Shown piece by piece: positions 15,742-24,493 of a DNA stretch of 64,000 nucleotides. The stretch spans positions 25,399 to 89,398 of the forward strand of contig NZ_JAFKID010000022.1 in NCBI RefSeq assembly GCF_017306545.1. Direction: 5' to 3'. The DNA is from Mesorhizobium sp. (GTDB lineage Bacteria; Pseudomonadota; Alphaproteobacteria; Rhizobiales; Rhizobiaceae). The notes under the pieces were generated by a model. The model was given only the letters and a program-made list of their open reading frames with translations. It was not told the DNA's origin and searched no databases. Every line of letters starts with the position of its first letter. The first letter of the stretch is position 1. A program made the translations under genes and the position numbers.

Positions 15742-15870
15742 GCCCAAAGCCGATCCGCCGTTCCGGTTGTCGCTTGCCGGCACCGCCGAAATCGGGGAAA
15801 AGAGGTTCGATCCGCCCTGAAATCGCCCGCAAGCGTTTTCAATCTACAGGCGAGGGATTGCGGATACCAC

Positions 15871-18027
15871 ATGGTCGAGCCAATCGAACCGCGCAGAAGG
15901 AGAGGCCGTGTAGCCGCGTGGCTGCTGGCGATCGATGCCTGGCTCGATTCCTCCCTCTACGAAATCCGCTTCAAGGCCGGCGAATTCTGGGAAGCGGCGA
16001 CGATCTTTTCGCGCCGGTTCCGCCTGCACGGCTGGCGCCGGGTGCTGATCGAACTGCTCAGCGAAGGCTTTACCATGGGGGCCGGCGGCGCGGTGGTCAT
16101 GCTGGCGCTCGCTCTGCCGGCCTTCCAGGCCACGCAAGGCAACTGGCGCGCGCAGGACGATTTCGCCGTCACCTTCCTCGACCGCTACGGCAACGAGATC
16201 GGCCAGCGCGGCATCATCCAGCGCGATTCCGTGCCGGTCGACCAGATGCCGGACCATGTCATCAAGGCGGTGCTGGCGACCGAGGACCGGCGCTTCTTCG
16301 AGCACTACGGCATCGACGTGCTCGGCCTCATGCGCGCCATGACCGAGAACGTGCGCGCCAACTCCGTCGTGCAGGGCGGATCGAGCATCACCCAGCAGCT
16401 CGCCAAGAACCTGTTCCTTTCGAACCAGCGCACATTGCAGCGCAAGATCAAGGAAGCCTTCCTGTCGATCTGGCTGGAAGCCAATCTCTCCAAGAAGGAA
16501 ATCCTGCAACTCTACCTCGACCGCTCCTATATGGGCGGCGGCACGTTCGGCATCGAGGCGGCGGCGGACTTCTATTTCGGCAAGAGCGTCAAGGACCTGA
16601 ATCTGGCGGAAGCGGCGATGCTGGCGGGCTTGTTCAAGGCGCCGACCAAATACGCCCCTCACATCAATCTGCCGGCGGCGCGCGCCCGCGCCAACGTGGT
16701 GCTGAACAACCTCGTCGACAGCGGCTTCATGACCGAAGGCCAGGTGCTGCAAGCCCGGCTTCATCCGGCCAGCGTCGTCGACCGCGGCGAGCGCAAGAGC
16801 CCGGACTATTTCCTCGACTGGGCCTTCGACGAGGTCAAGCGCCTCGCCCCGCCGGGCACGCACTCGCTGGTCGCCCACACCACCTTCGACGCCAACATCC
16901 AGAAGGCGGCCGAAGAGTCGCTGGAATTCCATCTGCGCCAGTACGGCAAGGACTACCACGTCAGCGAAGGCGCCATCGTCGTCATCGAGACGAACGGCGC
17001 GGTGCGGGCCATCGTCGGCGGGCGCGACTACGGCGCCAGCCAGTTCAACCGTGCGACCAGGGCACTGCGCCAGACGGGTTCGTCCTTCAAGCCCTATGTC
17101 TATGCGACAGCCATGGAGCATGGCTTCAAGCCGGACTCGGTCGTCTCCGGCGGCCCGATCAACTGGGGCGGCTGGCAGCCGCACAACTACGGCGGCGGCT
17201 TCTCCGGCAACGTCACCTTGCTGACGGCTTTCGTGAAATCGATCAACACCGTGCCGGTGCGGCTGGCCAAGGACTACCTGTCGATCCCGCCGATCAAGGC
17301 GATGGCGGAGGCGATGGGGGTTGAATCGCCGCTGGAAGGGCACAAGACCATGGTGCTCGGCACCTCCGGCATGACAGTCATGGACCAGGCAACCGGCTAC
17401 AGCGTCTTCGCCCAGAACGGTTATGTCGGCACCCGCCACGGCATCACCCAGCTCGTCACCCACACCGGCGACGTCGTCTACGACTTCGCCAAGGACGCGC
17501 CGCCGCCGCACCGGGTGCTTTCGGAACAGGCGCTGCGGTCGATGAATTATATGCTCACGCAGGTGCCGGTCATCGGCACGGCCCGCCGGGCCGCCCTGCC
17601 CGGCATCGTCTCGGGCGGCAAGACGGGCACCACGCAATCCTATCGCGATGCCTGGTATGTCGGCTTTACCGGCAACTACACGGCGGCGGTGTGGATGGGC
17701 AACGACGACTTCAGCCAGACCCACAACATGACCGGCGGTTCGCTGCCCGCGATGGTGTGGCAACGCCTGATGGTCTACGCCCACCAGAACATCGACCTGA
17801 AGCCGATCCCCGGCATCGACCATCCCTATGTCGACGACGCGGTCGCCGCCAAAGCGGAGGAAGCGCAGAAGAAGCAGGCCGAGGCGGATGCAGCCAAGGC
17901 GGCGGCCGAGCGGCCGCCGGTGCTTTCCAGCCGCACCACCCAGATGCTGCGCGACCTGACCCGCCTGTTCCAAACGGCACCGCCGCTCGAACCGGCGGCC
18001 GAGCCGGAAACCCTTTCAGCGCTTTGA
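15871..18027 (+). CDS. Class A penicillin-binding protein (PBP1A family, transglycosylase/transpeptidase)
   Basis: 718 residues from ATG 15871. A cytoplasmic N-terminus and one membrane helix (about residues 68-90) are followed by a GT51 glycosyltransferase domain with TEDRRFFEHYGIDVLG (catalytic Glu), GGSSITQQLAKNLFL, KIKEAFLSIWLE and a YMGGGTFGIEAAADFYFGKSVKDLNLAEAAMLAGL block. The transpeptidase domain has SSFK (nucleophile S404), SIN (S457-N459) and KTG (K584-G586). It polymerises and crosslinks peptidoglycan. A charged Ala/Lys-rich stretch lies near the C-terminus (about 650-680). The longer upstream frame (from 15577) has no coding support. It is divergent from the GTA cluster. Confidence 0.93.
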   Translation: MVEPIEPRRRRGRVAAWLLAIDAWLDSSLYEIRFKAGEFWEAATIFSRRFRLHGWRRVLIELLSEGFTMGAGGAVVMLALALPAFQATQGNWRAQDDFAVTFLDRYGNEIGQRGIIQRDSVPVDQMPDHVIKAVLATEDRRFFEHYGIDVLGLMRAMTENVRANSVVQGGSSITQQLAKNLFLSNQRTLQRKIKEAFLSIWLEANLSKKEILQLYLDRSYMGGGTFGIEAAADFYFGKSVKDLNLAEAAMLAGLFKAPTKYAPHINLPAARARANVVLNNLVDSGFMTEGQVLQARLHPASVVDRGERKSPDYFLDWAFDEVKRLAPPGTHSLVAHTTFDANIQKAAEESLEFHLRQYGKDYHVSEGAIVVIETNGAVRAIVGGRDYGASQFNRATRALRQTGSSFKPYVYATAMEHGFKPDSVVSGGPINWGGWQPHNYGGGFSGNVTLLTAFVKSINTVPVRLAKDYLSIPPIKAMAEAMGVESPLEGHKTMVLGTSGMTVMDQATGYSVFAQNGYVGTRHGITQLVTHTGDVVYDFAKDAPPPHRVLSEQALRSMNYMLTQVPVIGTARRAALPGIVSGGKTGTTQSYRDAWYVGFTGNYTAAVWMGNDDFSQTHNMTGGSLPAMVWQRLMVYAHQNIDLKPIPGIDHPYVDDAVAAKAEEAQKKQAEADAAKAAAERPPVLSSRTTQMLRDLTRLFQTAPPLEPAAEPETLSAL

Positions 18028-18136
18028 CGTCGCGTCGGCACGATACCGGCCGCTCCGGGTGCGGGATTTCGCGAGCTTGCCAGGGCAGGCCGCGCCACGA
18101 TATGCCGGCATGGCTTGGTTCCCGGTCCGGTCCGTC

Positions 18137-18721
18137 ATGCTGAAGAACGCACTCCTGACGCTCCTTGCGATCGCCATCGCCGTCGGCCTCGGCGGCGGCA
18201 GCGTCTGGTATACGCTCAATGCGCAAAGCGGCATCGGCGCCATCCGCATCGGGCCGTGGACCGCCTTCCCCGCCATCGGCACGCCGAACGCCGATCCCTA
18301 CTCGCAGGCCCGCGTCGCCAGGGAGGGCGTCCTGGCGCTCGGTCGGGCAGAGGGCCTGTCTTTCGTGGCCGAGCGCGATTCGGCAGGGCAGGCGCTGCGG
18401 CGCGAATGCGCCTATACGATCGAAGGCGGTTTTCCGACCGCGCGCTTCTGGACGCTCTATGCGGCGGACCGGTCGCTCGACGTCATCGCCACCGGCAAGC
18501 CGCGGCCCGCCGCCCTGCACTCCTACGAGATCCTGCGGACGGCAGACGACACGGCGCGCATTTCCGTCTCGCGCCATCCCGCCCCCGGCAACTGGCTTCC
18601 CGTCACCGGCAGCGGGACGCTCTATTTCGTGCTGACCTTCTACGACACGCCGATCGCCAACAGCACCGGACTGTCCGACGTGGTGCTGCCCGGCATCGAG
18701 AAGGGCCGGTGCGATGCGTAA
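18137..18721 (+). CDS. DUF1214 domain protein, membrane anchored
   Basis: About 194 residues from ATG 18137 (MLKNALLTLLAIAIAVGLGGG), with an N-terminal signal anchor and a periplasmic DUF1214 domain (NADPYSQARVAREGVLALGRAEGLSF, TLYAADRSLDVIATG, GSGTLYFVLTFYDTPI). An in-frame ATG at 18110 would add nine residues before the anchor. Function unknown; in many bacteria DUF1214 is fused to DUF1254, which here is the next gene, overlapping by 8 bp. The pair probably acts together in the envelope. Confidence 0.85.
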   Translation: MLKNALLTLLAIAIAVGLGGGSVWYTLNAQSGIGAIRIGPWTAFPAIGTPNADPYSQARVAREGVLALGRAEGLSFVAERDSAGQALRRECAYTIEGGFPTARFWTLYAADRSLDVIATGKPRPAALHSYEILRTADDTARISVSRHPAPGNWLPVTGSGTLYFVLTFYDTPIANSTGLSDVVLPGIEKGRCDA

Positions 18722-19268
18722 ACTCCTTTACGCCGTGCTGCTCGGCCTGGTCGGCGCCGGCATCGTTCACATCGTCGTGCTTCTATTGGTCCCGGATTTC
18801 TCGGAGCGCGATGCCTGGTCGCAACTGGCGGCCGGCTCGGACCTCTATCGCATGACGCGCCTGGACGCCGAGGCAGGCGGGCCGCCGATCGTCAAATCCG
18901 TCGACCCGCTGTTTTTCGCCGCTGCGTGCCGTTTCGACCTGAACGACGGCATGGTGCAGATCACGGCCCCCGGCCAGGTGCCTTTCTGGTCCGTGTCCGT
19001 CTATGACCGCAACGGCCACAACGTCTACAGTTTCAACGATCACAGCGCGACGGACGGACGGCTCGACACGGTCGTGCTCACCCCCGCGCAGATGATCGAG
19101 GTGCGCAAGGAACTGCCGGAGGACTTCGCCGGATCGATCTTCGTCGAGGCGCCGATCGGCGAGGGCATCGCCGTGATACGCAGCTTCGTCCCGGACGAAA
19201 GCTGGAAACCGACCGTGCGGCGCTTCCTCGCCGGCGCAACCTGCGACCTGGAAGGTTTCGGAGACTGA
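18714..19268 (+). CDS. DUF1254 domain protein, membrane anchored
   Basis: 184 residues starting MRKLLYAVLLGLVGAGIVHIVVLLLV (signal anchor), then an extracytoplasmic part with FAAACRFDLNDGMVQITAPGQVPFWSVSVYDRNGHNVYSFND, matching the DUF1254 family. The start overlaps the end of the DUF1214 gene by 8 bp, so the two are co-translated. Function unknown. It is shorter than free-standing DUF1254 proteins (usually over 400 aa), so it carries only the core. Confidence 0.82.
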   Translation: MRKLLYAVLLGLVGAGIVHIVVLLLVPDFSERDAWSQLAAGSDLYRMTRLDAEAGGPPIVKSVDPLFFAAACRFDLNDGMVQITAPGQVPFWSVSVYDRNGHNVYSFNDHSATDGRLDTVVLTPAQMIEVRKELPEDFAGSIFVEAPIGEGIAVIRSFVPDESWKPTVRRFLAGATCDLEGFGD

Positions 19269-19283
19269 CCGCTCAGCGCCGGG

Positions 19284-19472
19284 TCAGTGTCTCGGCGCCG
19301 GCTTCTCCGCCGGCAGGCGCGCCGGCTCCGACGCTCCTGTTCCCCGCTCGGCGCCGCCCGGATGCTCGTAGCGGATGCCGGGAAAGATGATGACGGCCGC
19401 CGGTGTCGCAAAGGTTCGTGGCGTCCGGCCTGTCGCCACCGTTCGTGGCGTAAAAGACAGTATCCTGCCCAT
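19284..19472 (-). CDS. Small conserved rhizobial protein, function unknown
   Basis: 62 residues from ATG 19472: MGRILSFTPRTVATGRTPRT, a hydrophobic stretch with IIFPGIRYEH, then a Pro/Ala/Glu-rich tail. Short basic proteins with an N-terminal GR(I/V)L(S/Q)F motif and a GVRYE-like motif are common in rhizobia. GAGAGG lies about 11 nt upstream of the ATG. It is convergent with DUF1254 and divergent from DUF2336. No function can be named. Confidence 0.6.
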   Translation of the reverse strand: MGRILSFTPRTVATGRTPRTFATPAAVIIFPGIRYEHPGGAERGTGASEPARLPAEKPAPRH

Positions 19473-19546
19473 GGTTCGCGTATTCCTCTCGGTTCGACCG
19501 GAGCACAACGCAACGCCTCCAATGCTTGATTAAGGCTCCCAGAGAG

Positions 19547-19562
19547 TTAACGGAGCGCTAAC
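19547..19562. promoter_or_regulatory. CtrA-like box upstream of DUF2336 gene
   Basis: TTAA, 7 bp, then CTAAC: one mismatch from the alphaproteobacterial cell-cycle regulator CtrA consensus TTAA-N7-TTAAC. It lies about 100 bp upstream of the DUF2336 start and 75 bp upstream of the divergent 62-aa gene. Another TTAA (19529-19532) lies nearby. Prediction only. Confidence 0.4.
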
Positions 19563-19659
19563 GGATCGCCGCTAATTTGAGCTTGTTCCGGCGCACGGCG
19601 AGGCTGGCGGTCAAGGCCCGAGCGGCGGAAAGTGTCGGTTGGCGTAAGGCGTATCCTTC

Positions 19660-20652
19660 GTGTCTTCATCGGATTTCCGTCACATTGCGACGCGCACAGA
19701 AGCCGGAAAGGCCGAACGGCTGTTCCGCGCGGCCATCTCCGCCTTTTGCTGCCTGCCGCGTCCGTCGCGGCGCGAGATCGCGCAGCTGGAAGACCTCGCC
19801 CTGCCGCTCTTCGACGGCGTATTGCCCGATGGATTGCGCTTCGCGGCGGCAACGCTTTCCGAATGCACCTACGCCCCGACCGGGCTCGTGCGGCGCCTGT
19901 GCGAAGCGTCCGTCGATGTCGCAGCTCCCTTGCTGATCCGCTCGCAGGCGCTGACCGACATCGACCTGATCGCGCTGATCGGCCGGCACGGCCTGCCGCA
20001 CGCACGCGCCATCGCCAGGCGCAAGGACCTCAACCCGACGATAGCCAAGCTCATCCGCGCCCTCGAGAAGCCGGCACTCGTTCACAGCGCGCCGGCAGCC
20101 GCGCCCGAGGCGCCCTCCCCCGAGGCTCCAAAAGCGCCGGAACGCATTCCCGGACAGGCTGCGGAAGAAACCAGGCGCAAGTTGCGGTCGATCATGCTGG
20201 CCGACAGCCTGGCGGAACAGGGCGCGCTCAATCCCTCCGCCCGTTCGGGCACCTATGCCAGACTGCGCGAGACGGCGCTGACCGGCAACGCCGCGTTCTT
20301 CCAGACGGCGCTGGCGGATGCGCTCGGCATCGATTTCGTCACGGCGCGCGCCCTGACGGCGTCGGCGGACCATGCCGGCCTGCTGACGGCGCTGCGGGCC
20401 CTCGACATCGGCGAAGACAAGGCTTTTCTCATCGCCGTCGCCGTGTTCCCGACCCACTTCCCGCATCCGCAGGCGATCCGGCTGTTTCTCGACCGCTACC
20501 GCCTTCTGCATCGCGAGGCGGCGGCAGAACAGGTCCGCGAATGGAAGGCGGAGGCGGCGTCCAAGGCCATCATCGAGGCTAAGCGGGCGACGGCCAATTG
20601 CGACCGCCCCGCCGCTCCGGCCAGGCCGGCGTCGGTCCTCAAAGCGTCGTGA
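19660..20652 (+). CDS. DUF2336 domain protein
   Basis: 330 residues from GTG 19660 (MSSSDFRHIATRTEAGKAERLFRAAISAF). The N-terminal half is an all-helical DUF2336 repeat region (SRREIAQLEDLALPLFDGVLPDGLRFAAATLSE, LIRSQALTDIDLIALIGRHG, HARAIARRKDLNP). A Pro/Ala/Glu linker (about residues 145-168) leads to a second helical half. DUF2336 proteins are soluble, alphaproteobacterial and of unknown function. The stop overlaps the convergent DUF1491 gene by 14 bp. A CtrA-like box lies upstream. Confidence 0.85.
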   Translation: MSSSDFRHIATRTEAGKAERLFRAAISAFCCLPRPSRREIAQLEDLALPLFDGVLPDGLRFAAATLSECTYAPTGLVRRLCEASVDVAAPLLIRSQALTDIDLIALIGRHGLPHARAIARRKDLNPTIAKLIRALEKPALVHSAPAAAPEAPSPEAPKAPERIPGQAAEETRRKLRSIMLADSLAEQGALNPSARSGTYARLRETALTGNAAFFQTALADALGIDFVTARALTASADHAGLLTALRALDIGEDKAFLIAVAVFPTHFPHPQAIRLFLDRYRLLHREAAAEQVREWKAEAASKAIIEAKRATANCDRPAAPARPASVLKAS

Positions 20653-20986
20653 CCGCGAGCAGGTCTTCGACCGCATCGCTCCCCGCTTCGATCTCGACCA
20701 CCCAGATATCGGAATCGAACCGCTGTTCCTTCGCGAGCCGTGCTTCCAGCGCCGGCGCTTCCTCGCCCTCGCCGATCCGGACGAAAAGCCGGTCCTGCGG
20801 GTGTGCGGTGTCGTAGCTCGCCTGCGGCGCCGGGCCGAAAAGCTGTACGGCGCCGAATCTGTCGCGCACCAGAACGAAGACGGTGCCCGCTTCGGCCGCG
20901 CCGCGCCGCATGACGGCGGCAAAGCCGCCGCCGGAAAAAATCCGGCGGGTCAACGCCGACACCCAAAGATCGGTGGTAACTCGCAT
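20639..20986 (-). CDS. DUF1491 family protein
   Basis: 115 residues (MRVTTDLWVSALTRRIFSGGGFAAVMRRGAAEAGTVFVLVRDRFG...), matching DUF1491 along its full length, including the C-terminal RFDSDIWVVEIE motif. This small alphaproteobacterial family has no known function. Its gene is convergent with and overlaps DUF2336 by 14 bp, and lies 72 bp after the peptidoglycan-binding protein gene start region on the same strand. Confidence 0.9.
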   Translation of the reverse strand: MRVTTDLWVSALTRRIFSGGGFAAVMRRGAAEAGTVFVLVRDRFGAVQLFGPAPQASYDTAHPQDRLFVRIGEGEEAPALEARLAKEQRFDSDIWVVEIEAGSDAVEDLLAVTTL

Positions 20987-21058
20987 ATGCCGCTCGCTCC
21001 GACTGCCTGCGTCCGTTCATAGCGGCATCGAAGGACGGCGGCGAGCGGAAAGCCGACG

Positions 21059-21832
21059 TCAGTTGGTCAGGCCGATCTCGCGCATCTTGGTGTAGACGAC
21101 CTCGTCGGGCTCGCCGGTTTCGGGCAGGCCGAACAGAGCCTGGAATTCCTTGATCGCCGCCTTGGTGCGGCTGCCGACCATGCCGTCCAGCTTGATGTCG
21201 TCGTTGCCGAAGGCCTTCAGACCGGCCTGGATCTTGACGATCCGGGCATCGGCCGCCGGCGAAGGTTGCGCAGGCGTTACGGCCCCGGTTAGCGCGGCTT
21301 GCGGCGGCGCCGCTGCCTGCCCGCGCGGCGTCGGATGCGGAACGGCGGCGGTCGTCGGCGTGGCGCCGAGCTGTTCGAGGAGGGCATCGTCAATGCCGCC
21401 CGAAGCCAACCCCACCTTGCTCCGATAGACATCGATCGCCTTTTGCGTGTTCGGCCCCTGGAGGCCGTCGACCGTTCCGGAATAGAAACCGAGGGTCTTC
21501 AATATTTCCTGCACCTGCTGGACGACAGGATCGCTCTTGGGAACGGGCGGCGGCGCCGGCCGCTCGATGTTGATGGTCGTTTCCGGCTCGTCCGGCACCG
21601 GGGTCGGGAAGTGCTCGATGCTGCGGGTGGCGAAGAAGGCACCCTTATGCGGGAAGGGCTGGTACCACAGCGCATTGGCCGAGACATAGAACAGCGTCAC
21701 CAGGAAGGCGGTCGAGCCGCCCACCAGCACAGGATTTGCCGCCACCAGGCTGCCCAGGGCGACCGCGCCGGACCCCAGGGCATTGCGCCGTGCGGGCGCC
21801 TTTTTCTCAGGCCGTTTTGCGGAACGCGCCAT
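21059..21832 (-). CDS. Membrane-anchored protein with two peptidoglycan-binding (PF01471) domains
   Basis: 257 residues. A basic N-terminus (RSAKRPEKKAPARR) is followed by a transmembrane segment (about residues 25-52), a Pro-rich linker, then two PG_binding_1 repeats: VQQVQEILKTLGFYSGTVDGLQGPNTQKAIDVYRSKVG (about 107-145) and IVKIQAGLKAFGNDDIKLDGMVGSRTKAAIKEFQALFGLPETG (about 200-243). It probably tethers the envelope to peptidoglycan or modulates a hydrolase. Its start overlaps the end of the DivJ-like kinase gene by 26 bp, so the two are co-expressed. Confidence 0.88.
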   Translation of the reverse strand: MARSAKRPEKKAPARRNALGSGAVALGSLVAANPVLVGGSTAFLVTLFYVSANALWYQPFPHKGAFFATRSIEHFPTPVPDEPETTINIERPAPPPVPKSDPVVQQVQEILKTLGFYSGTVDGLQGPNTQKAIDVYRSKVGLASGGIDDALLEQLGATPTTAAVPHPTPRGQAAAPPQAALTGAVTPAQPSPAADARIVKIQAGLKAFGNDDIKLDGMVGSRTKAAIKEFQALFGLPETGEPDEVVYTKMREIGLTN

Positions 21833-23585
21833 CGGCCTCCCCCTTGCTTGCTCTCGCCGACGGCATCAGCAGGACCACCGGCTTGTCCGAGCCCTGCTTC
21901 GGCCCGTCCAGCGGCAGGCTGATCGAAACCTTGGTGCCCTCTCCCGGCGCGCTCTCGATCGACATCGTACCCTCGTGCAGCGCGACCAGCCCCTTCACCA
22001 AGGACAGGCCGAGGCCGGTGCCTTCGAAGCGGCGCGTGTAGTCGTTCTGGATCTGCATGAACGGCTTGCCGAGATTGGCGAAATCCTTTTCCTCGATACC
22101 GATGCCGGTGTCGCTGACCCAGAAATGCAGGCGCGAGCCGACACGCTGAGCGCCGATGGCGACATGGCCGCCGCCCGGCGTGAATTTCACGGCGTTGGAA
22201 ACCAGGTTGATGAGGATCTGCTGGACGGCGCGGCGGTCGGCGTTGATCTCGCCGGTGTCGGCCACGCGCGCCTCCAGGACGACGCCTTTCGTTTCGGCCT
22301 GCAACCGCATCAGCGACTGACACATATCGACGGCATCGGAAAAGTGGAACGGCTCCGGCTGCACGCCGTAAGTGCCGGCCTCGATGCGCGACACGTCGAG
22401 GATGGACGTCACCACTTCGAGCAAATGCTGGCCGGACTCGCGCACCAGTTCCACATATTCCTTCTGCCGAGGGTCCTTGAAGGGCCCGAACATCTCGTGC
22501 AGCAGCATGTCGGAAAAGCCGATGATGGCGTTGAGCGGCGTGCGAAGCTCATGGCTGACCGCCGCCAGGAAACGGCCCTTGGCGATATCGGCGCCGGCCG
22601 CCGCTTCCCTTGCGGCTTCCAGTTCCTCGCGCAGACCCTGCGCCTCGCCGCCGTCGCGCAGCAGGCCGATGAAGCAGTCCGTCTCACCCGAACGCATCAG
22701 TTCCAGATCGAACGGACGATAGCGGTCGCCGGGATCGTCGGCTCCGCTGCGCGGCATGCGCAGGCGCAGGCTCAATCGCTGCCGCGAAGCTCCGTCGCGC
22801 AGGTCCGCCAACGCGCTGAGATAGGGCACGCGGTCGGCGATATGGATGCGGTCGAACAGGCCGGTGCCGGCCAGCAGAGCGGGCGCCAAGCCGAGCAGCG
22901 ACTGCGTCCTGGCCGAGGCCTCGACCACGTCGCCCGCCCGCGCCAAACGCAGGACGACGCCGTCGATGACGTCCTCAAGCCTGGCCTCTTCAGTCTCTTC
23001 CACGCCCGAGACGGCCGCGAAATCGCCGAGGCGCGGCGCCAGCGTCAGGCCCCAGGCAAGCGGCAGCAGCCAATGCCATGCCGCCGGGATCGCCGCAGGA
23101 AAGACGGGTTCCAGCGCGTACTGCAAAACGAGCGCGGCGGCGGCCGCCGCCGCCGCCCAAACCGTTGCGCGGCGCGACCCCGACACCCAGGCGGTTTCCA
23201 CCGGCAGCGCCAGCGCCAGCAGGACGACGGGCGATGCCAATCCGCCAGCAAGTGCGACGAGGCAAGCAAGGCCGAGGCTTCCCGCGATCAGCGCAATCCG
23301 GCCCGGCACCGCCAGGCTGCCGCTCGCGGAAGCCAAAAGCCCGGTGAACCAGCAGACGCCGAACGCTGCGAAAATGCCGGCGAGCGCCATGTCCACGCCA
23401 AGGCGAACCGCGCTCAAGGTGACGGCGGCGCCGCCGACCAGGAAAGGCGCCGCCATCATCAGGCCGATGAAGCGGCGCTGCGCGCGGCGCTCGCCCGCGG
23501 CGGCGACACAGGGATGGACGAGCCGGCCGCAACCCGCAGCCATCGCGTCGCATACGTCAATGTATCGGGTGGCCAGGGAACTCAA
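21807..23585 (-). CDS. Sensor histidine kinase, DivJ-like (multi-TM, PAS, HisKA, HATPase)
   Basis: Up to 592 residues. Six or so hydrophobic helices (about residues 40-175), a PAS-like region (about 200-310), and a HisKA domain with H345 in SHELRTPLNAIIGFSDMLLHEMFGPFKDPRQKEYVELVRESG. The HATPase_c domain has ILINLVSNAVKFTPGGGHV, DTGIGIEEKD and RRFEGTGLGLSLVKGL. The layout of a membrane domain of this type plus PleC/DivJ-type HisKA suggests a DivJ-like cell-cycle kinase, though the exact orthology is uncertain. The ORF starts with TTG at 23585. ATG 23543 is an alternative, and neither has a strong ribosome binding site. No receiver domain is attached. Confidence 0.82.
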   Translation of the reverse strand: MSSLATRYIDVCDAMAAGCGRLVHPCVAAAGERRAQRRFIGLMMAAPFLVGGAAVTLSAVRLGVDMALAGIFAAFGVCWFTGLLASASGSLAVPGRIALIAGSLGLACLVALAGGLASPVVLLALALPVETAWVSGSRRATVWAAAAAAAALVLQYALEPVFPAAIPAAWHWLLPLAWGLTLAPRLGDFAAVSGVEETEEARLEDVIDGVVLRLARAGDVVEASARTQSLLGLAPALLAGTGLFDRIHIADRVPYLSALADLRDGASRQRLSLRLRMPRSGADDPGDRYRPFDLELMRSGETDCFIGLLRDGGEAQGLREELEAAREAAAGADIAKGRFLAAVSHELRTPLNAIIGFSDMLLHEMFGPFKDPRQKEYVELVRESGQHLLEVVTSILDVSRIEAGTYGVQPEPFHFSDAVDMCQSLMRLQAETKGVVLEARVADTGEINADRRAVQQILINLVSNAVKFTPGGGHVAIGAQRVGSRLHFWVSDTGIGIEEKDFANLGKPFMQIQNDYTRRFEGTGLGLSLVKGLVALHEGTMSIESAPGEGTKVSISLPLDGPKQGSDKPVVLLMPSARASKGEADGAFRKTA

Positions 23586-24046
23586 CGCAACGCACTCGCA
23601 CCTGTCTGCTTCGCAGATCGCTTTTGGTTAATCCGAAACTCGCATCCAGCCTTTAAGGAAAGAATAAAAGGCAGGTCCCGAAGCGGGATCGCCAGGGCGA
23701 ATATCGGTGGCTGACCCCACCAGAACCAGGCCAATTGCGGCCATAGTAAACGGCAGGTTAGCCGCCTGGCCGCCACGCGCGACGGCGAACGACCGCCACC
23801 GCGGCCGGCGGAAAAACCTGCCGCCGTTATAAATCAGTATTTTAACTGGTTATCGCCGGGTAAACGGGAGAAACCGGCCTCCACCCGGTCTTGCCGGGTC
23901 AAGGCGAGGGCGCGTTTTTGCATAAAATTTGAAGAAAATTCTCGCGTGCCGATCAAGCCGCCTTTCGTGCGTCCGTGTCATGGTGTGCGTCAACCAAGAG
24001 GCCGCACCGACAGCCGTGCGGCCCGTCACAACGAGAGGGCAGTCAC
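23586..24046. other. Divergent intergenic region, kinase/DUF5330
   Basis: A 461-bp stretch without a convincing gene. It holds a TTAACCA half-site on the minus strand near 23627, upstream of the kinase gene, and an AT-rich patch around 23826-23945. A minus-strand frame of 64 codons (23582-23776) was judged non-coding. No tRNA or clear hairpin terminator was seen. Confidence 0.6.
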
Positions 24047-24388
24047 ATGGGCTTTCTGATCAAGGCCGCATTCTGGTTCTCGCTGGTGCTGCTGGCGCTT
24101 CCGCTGGGCACGAGCGGCAACGGAACGGACCAGCCGAGCGTCGGGCCGCTGGAGGCGCTGGCAGCGGCACGCGAAGCCGTCGGCGACATCGCCGGCATCT
24201 GCGAGCGCAAGCCGGACGTCTGCGTTACCGGCAAGTCCGCTCTCTACACGATCGCTACCCGCGCCAGGGAGACGGCGCGCATCGCCGGCTCCATGCTGGA
24301 CGACGGCGCCGGGCAGGCCGATGCGACGACCGCCGAGGCCAAGGCGGACACCAAGATCATCACCGGCAGCGTTCCGGCCAAGAACTGA
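24047..24388 (+). CDS. DUF5330 family small secreted or membrane protein
   Basis: 113 residues from ATG 24047 (MGFLIKAAFWFSLVLLALPLG), preceded by GAGAGGGC 5-7 nt upstream. It has an N-terminal signal peptide or anchor, then a helical part with ALAAAREAVGDIAGICERKPDVCVTGKSALYTIATRARETARI, which includes two cysteines, and a Lys/Asp-rich tail. It matches the rhizobial DUF5330 family of unknown function. A strong terminator follows 24 bp after the stop. Confidence 0.85.
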   Translation: MGFLIKAAFWFSLVLLALPLGTSGNGTDQPSVGPLEALAAAREAVGDIAGICERKPDVCVTGKSALYTIATRARETARIAGSMLDDGAGQADATTAEAKADTKIITGSVPAKN

Positions 24389-24412
24389 AGACTTTCCGCT
24401 GCCCGACAGCAC

Positions 24413-24456
24413 CACCGCAGGCCGTGTCCTCTCGGCGCCTGCGGTGTTTTCTTTTT
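24413..24456 (+). terminator. Intrinsic terminator after the DUF5330 gene
   Basis: A perfect 10-bp stem CACCGCAGGC/GCCTGCGGTG (24413-24422 with 24437-24446) and a 14-nt loop are followed by TTTTCTTTTT. It separates DUF5330 from sufE, which starts 38 bp later. Confidence 0.9.
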
Positions 24457-24493
24457 CCGTGACGCGGCGCTGCCGCCTCACTATATCCGGGCG

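Larger units (their letters stand above)
15552..15870. other. Divergent intergenic region between GTA cluster and PBP gene
   Basis: This 319-bp gene-free stretch separates the GTA gene 1 start (minus strand) from the penicillin-binding protein gene (plus strand). The middle (about 15690-15745) is clearly more AT-rich than the surroundings and holds the minus-strand promoter and inverted repeat listed separately. No ORF with coding character was seen in it. Confidence 0.8.

Noticed and set aside
23582-23776. 64-codon minus-strand frame upstream of the kinase gene
   Set aside because: Overlaps the kinase start and has no ribosome binding site or family resemblance.
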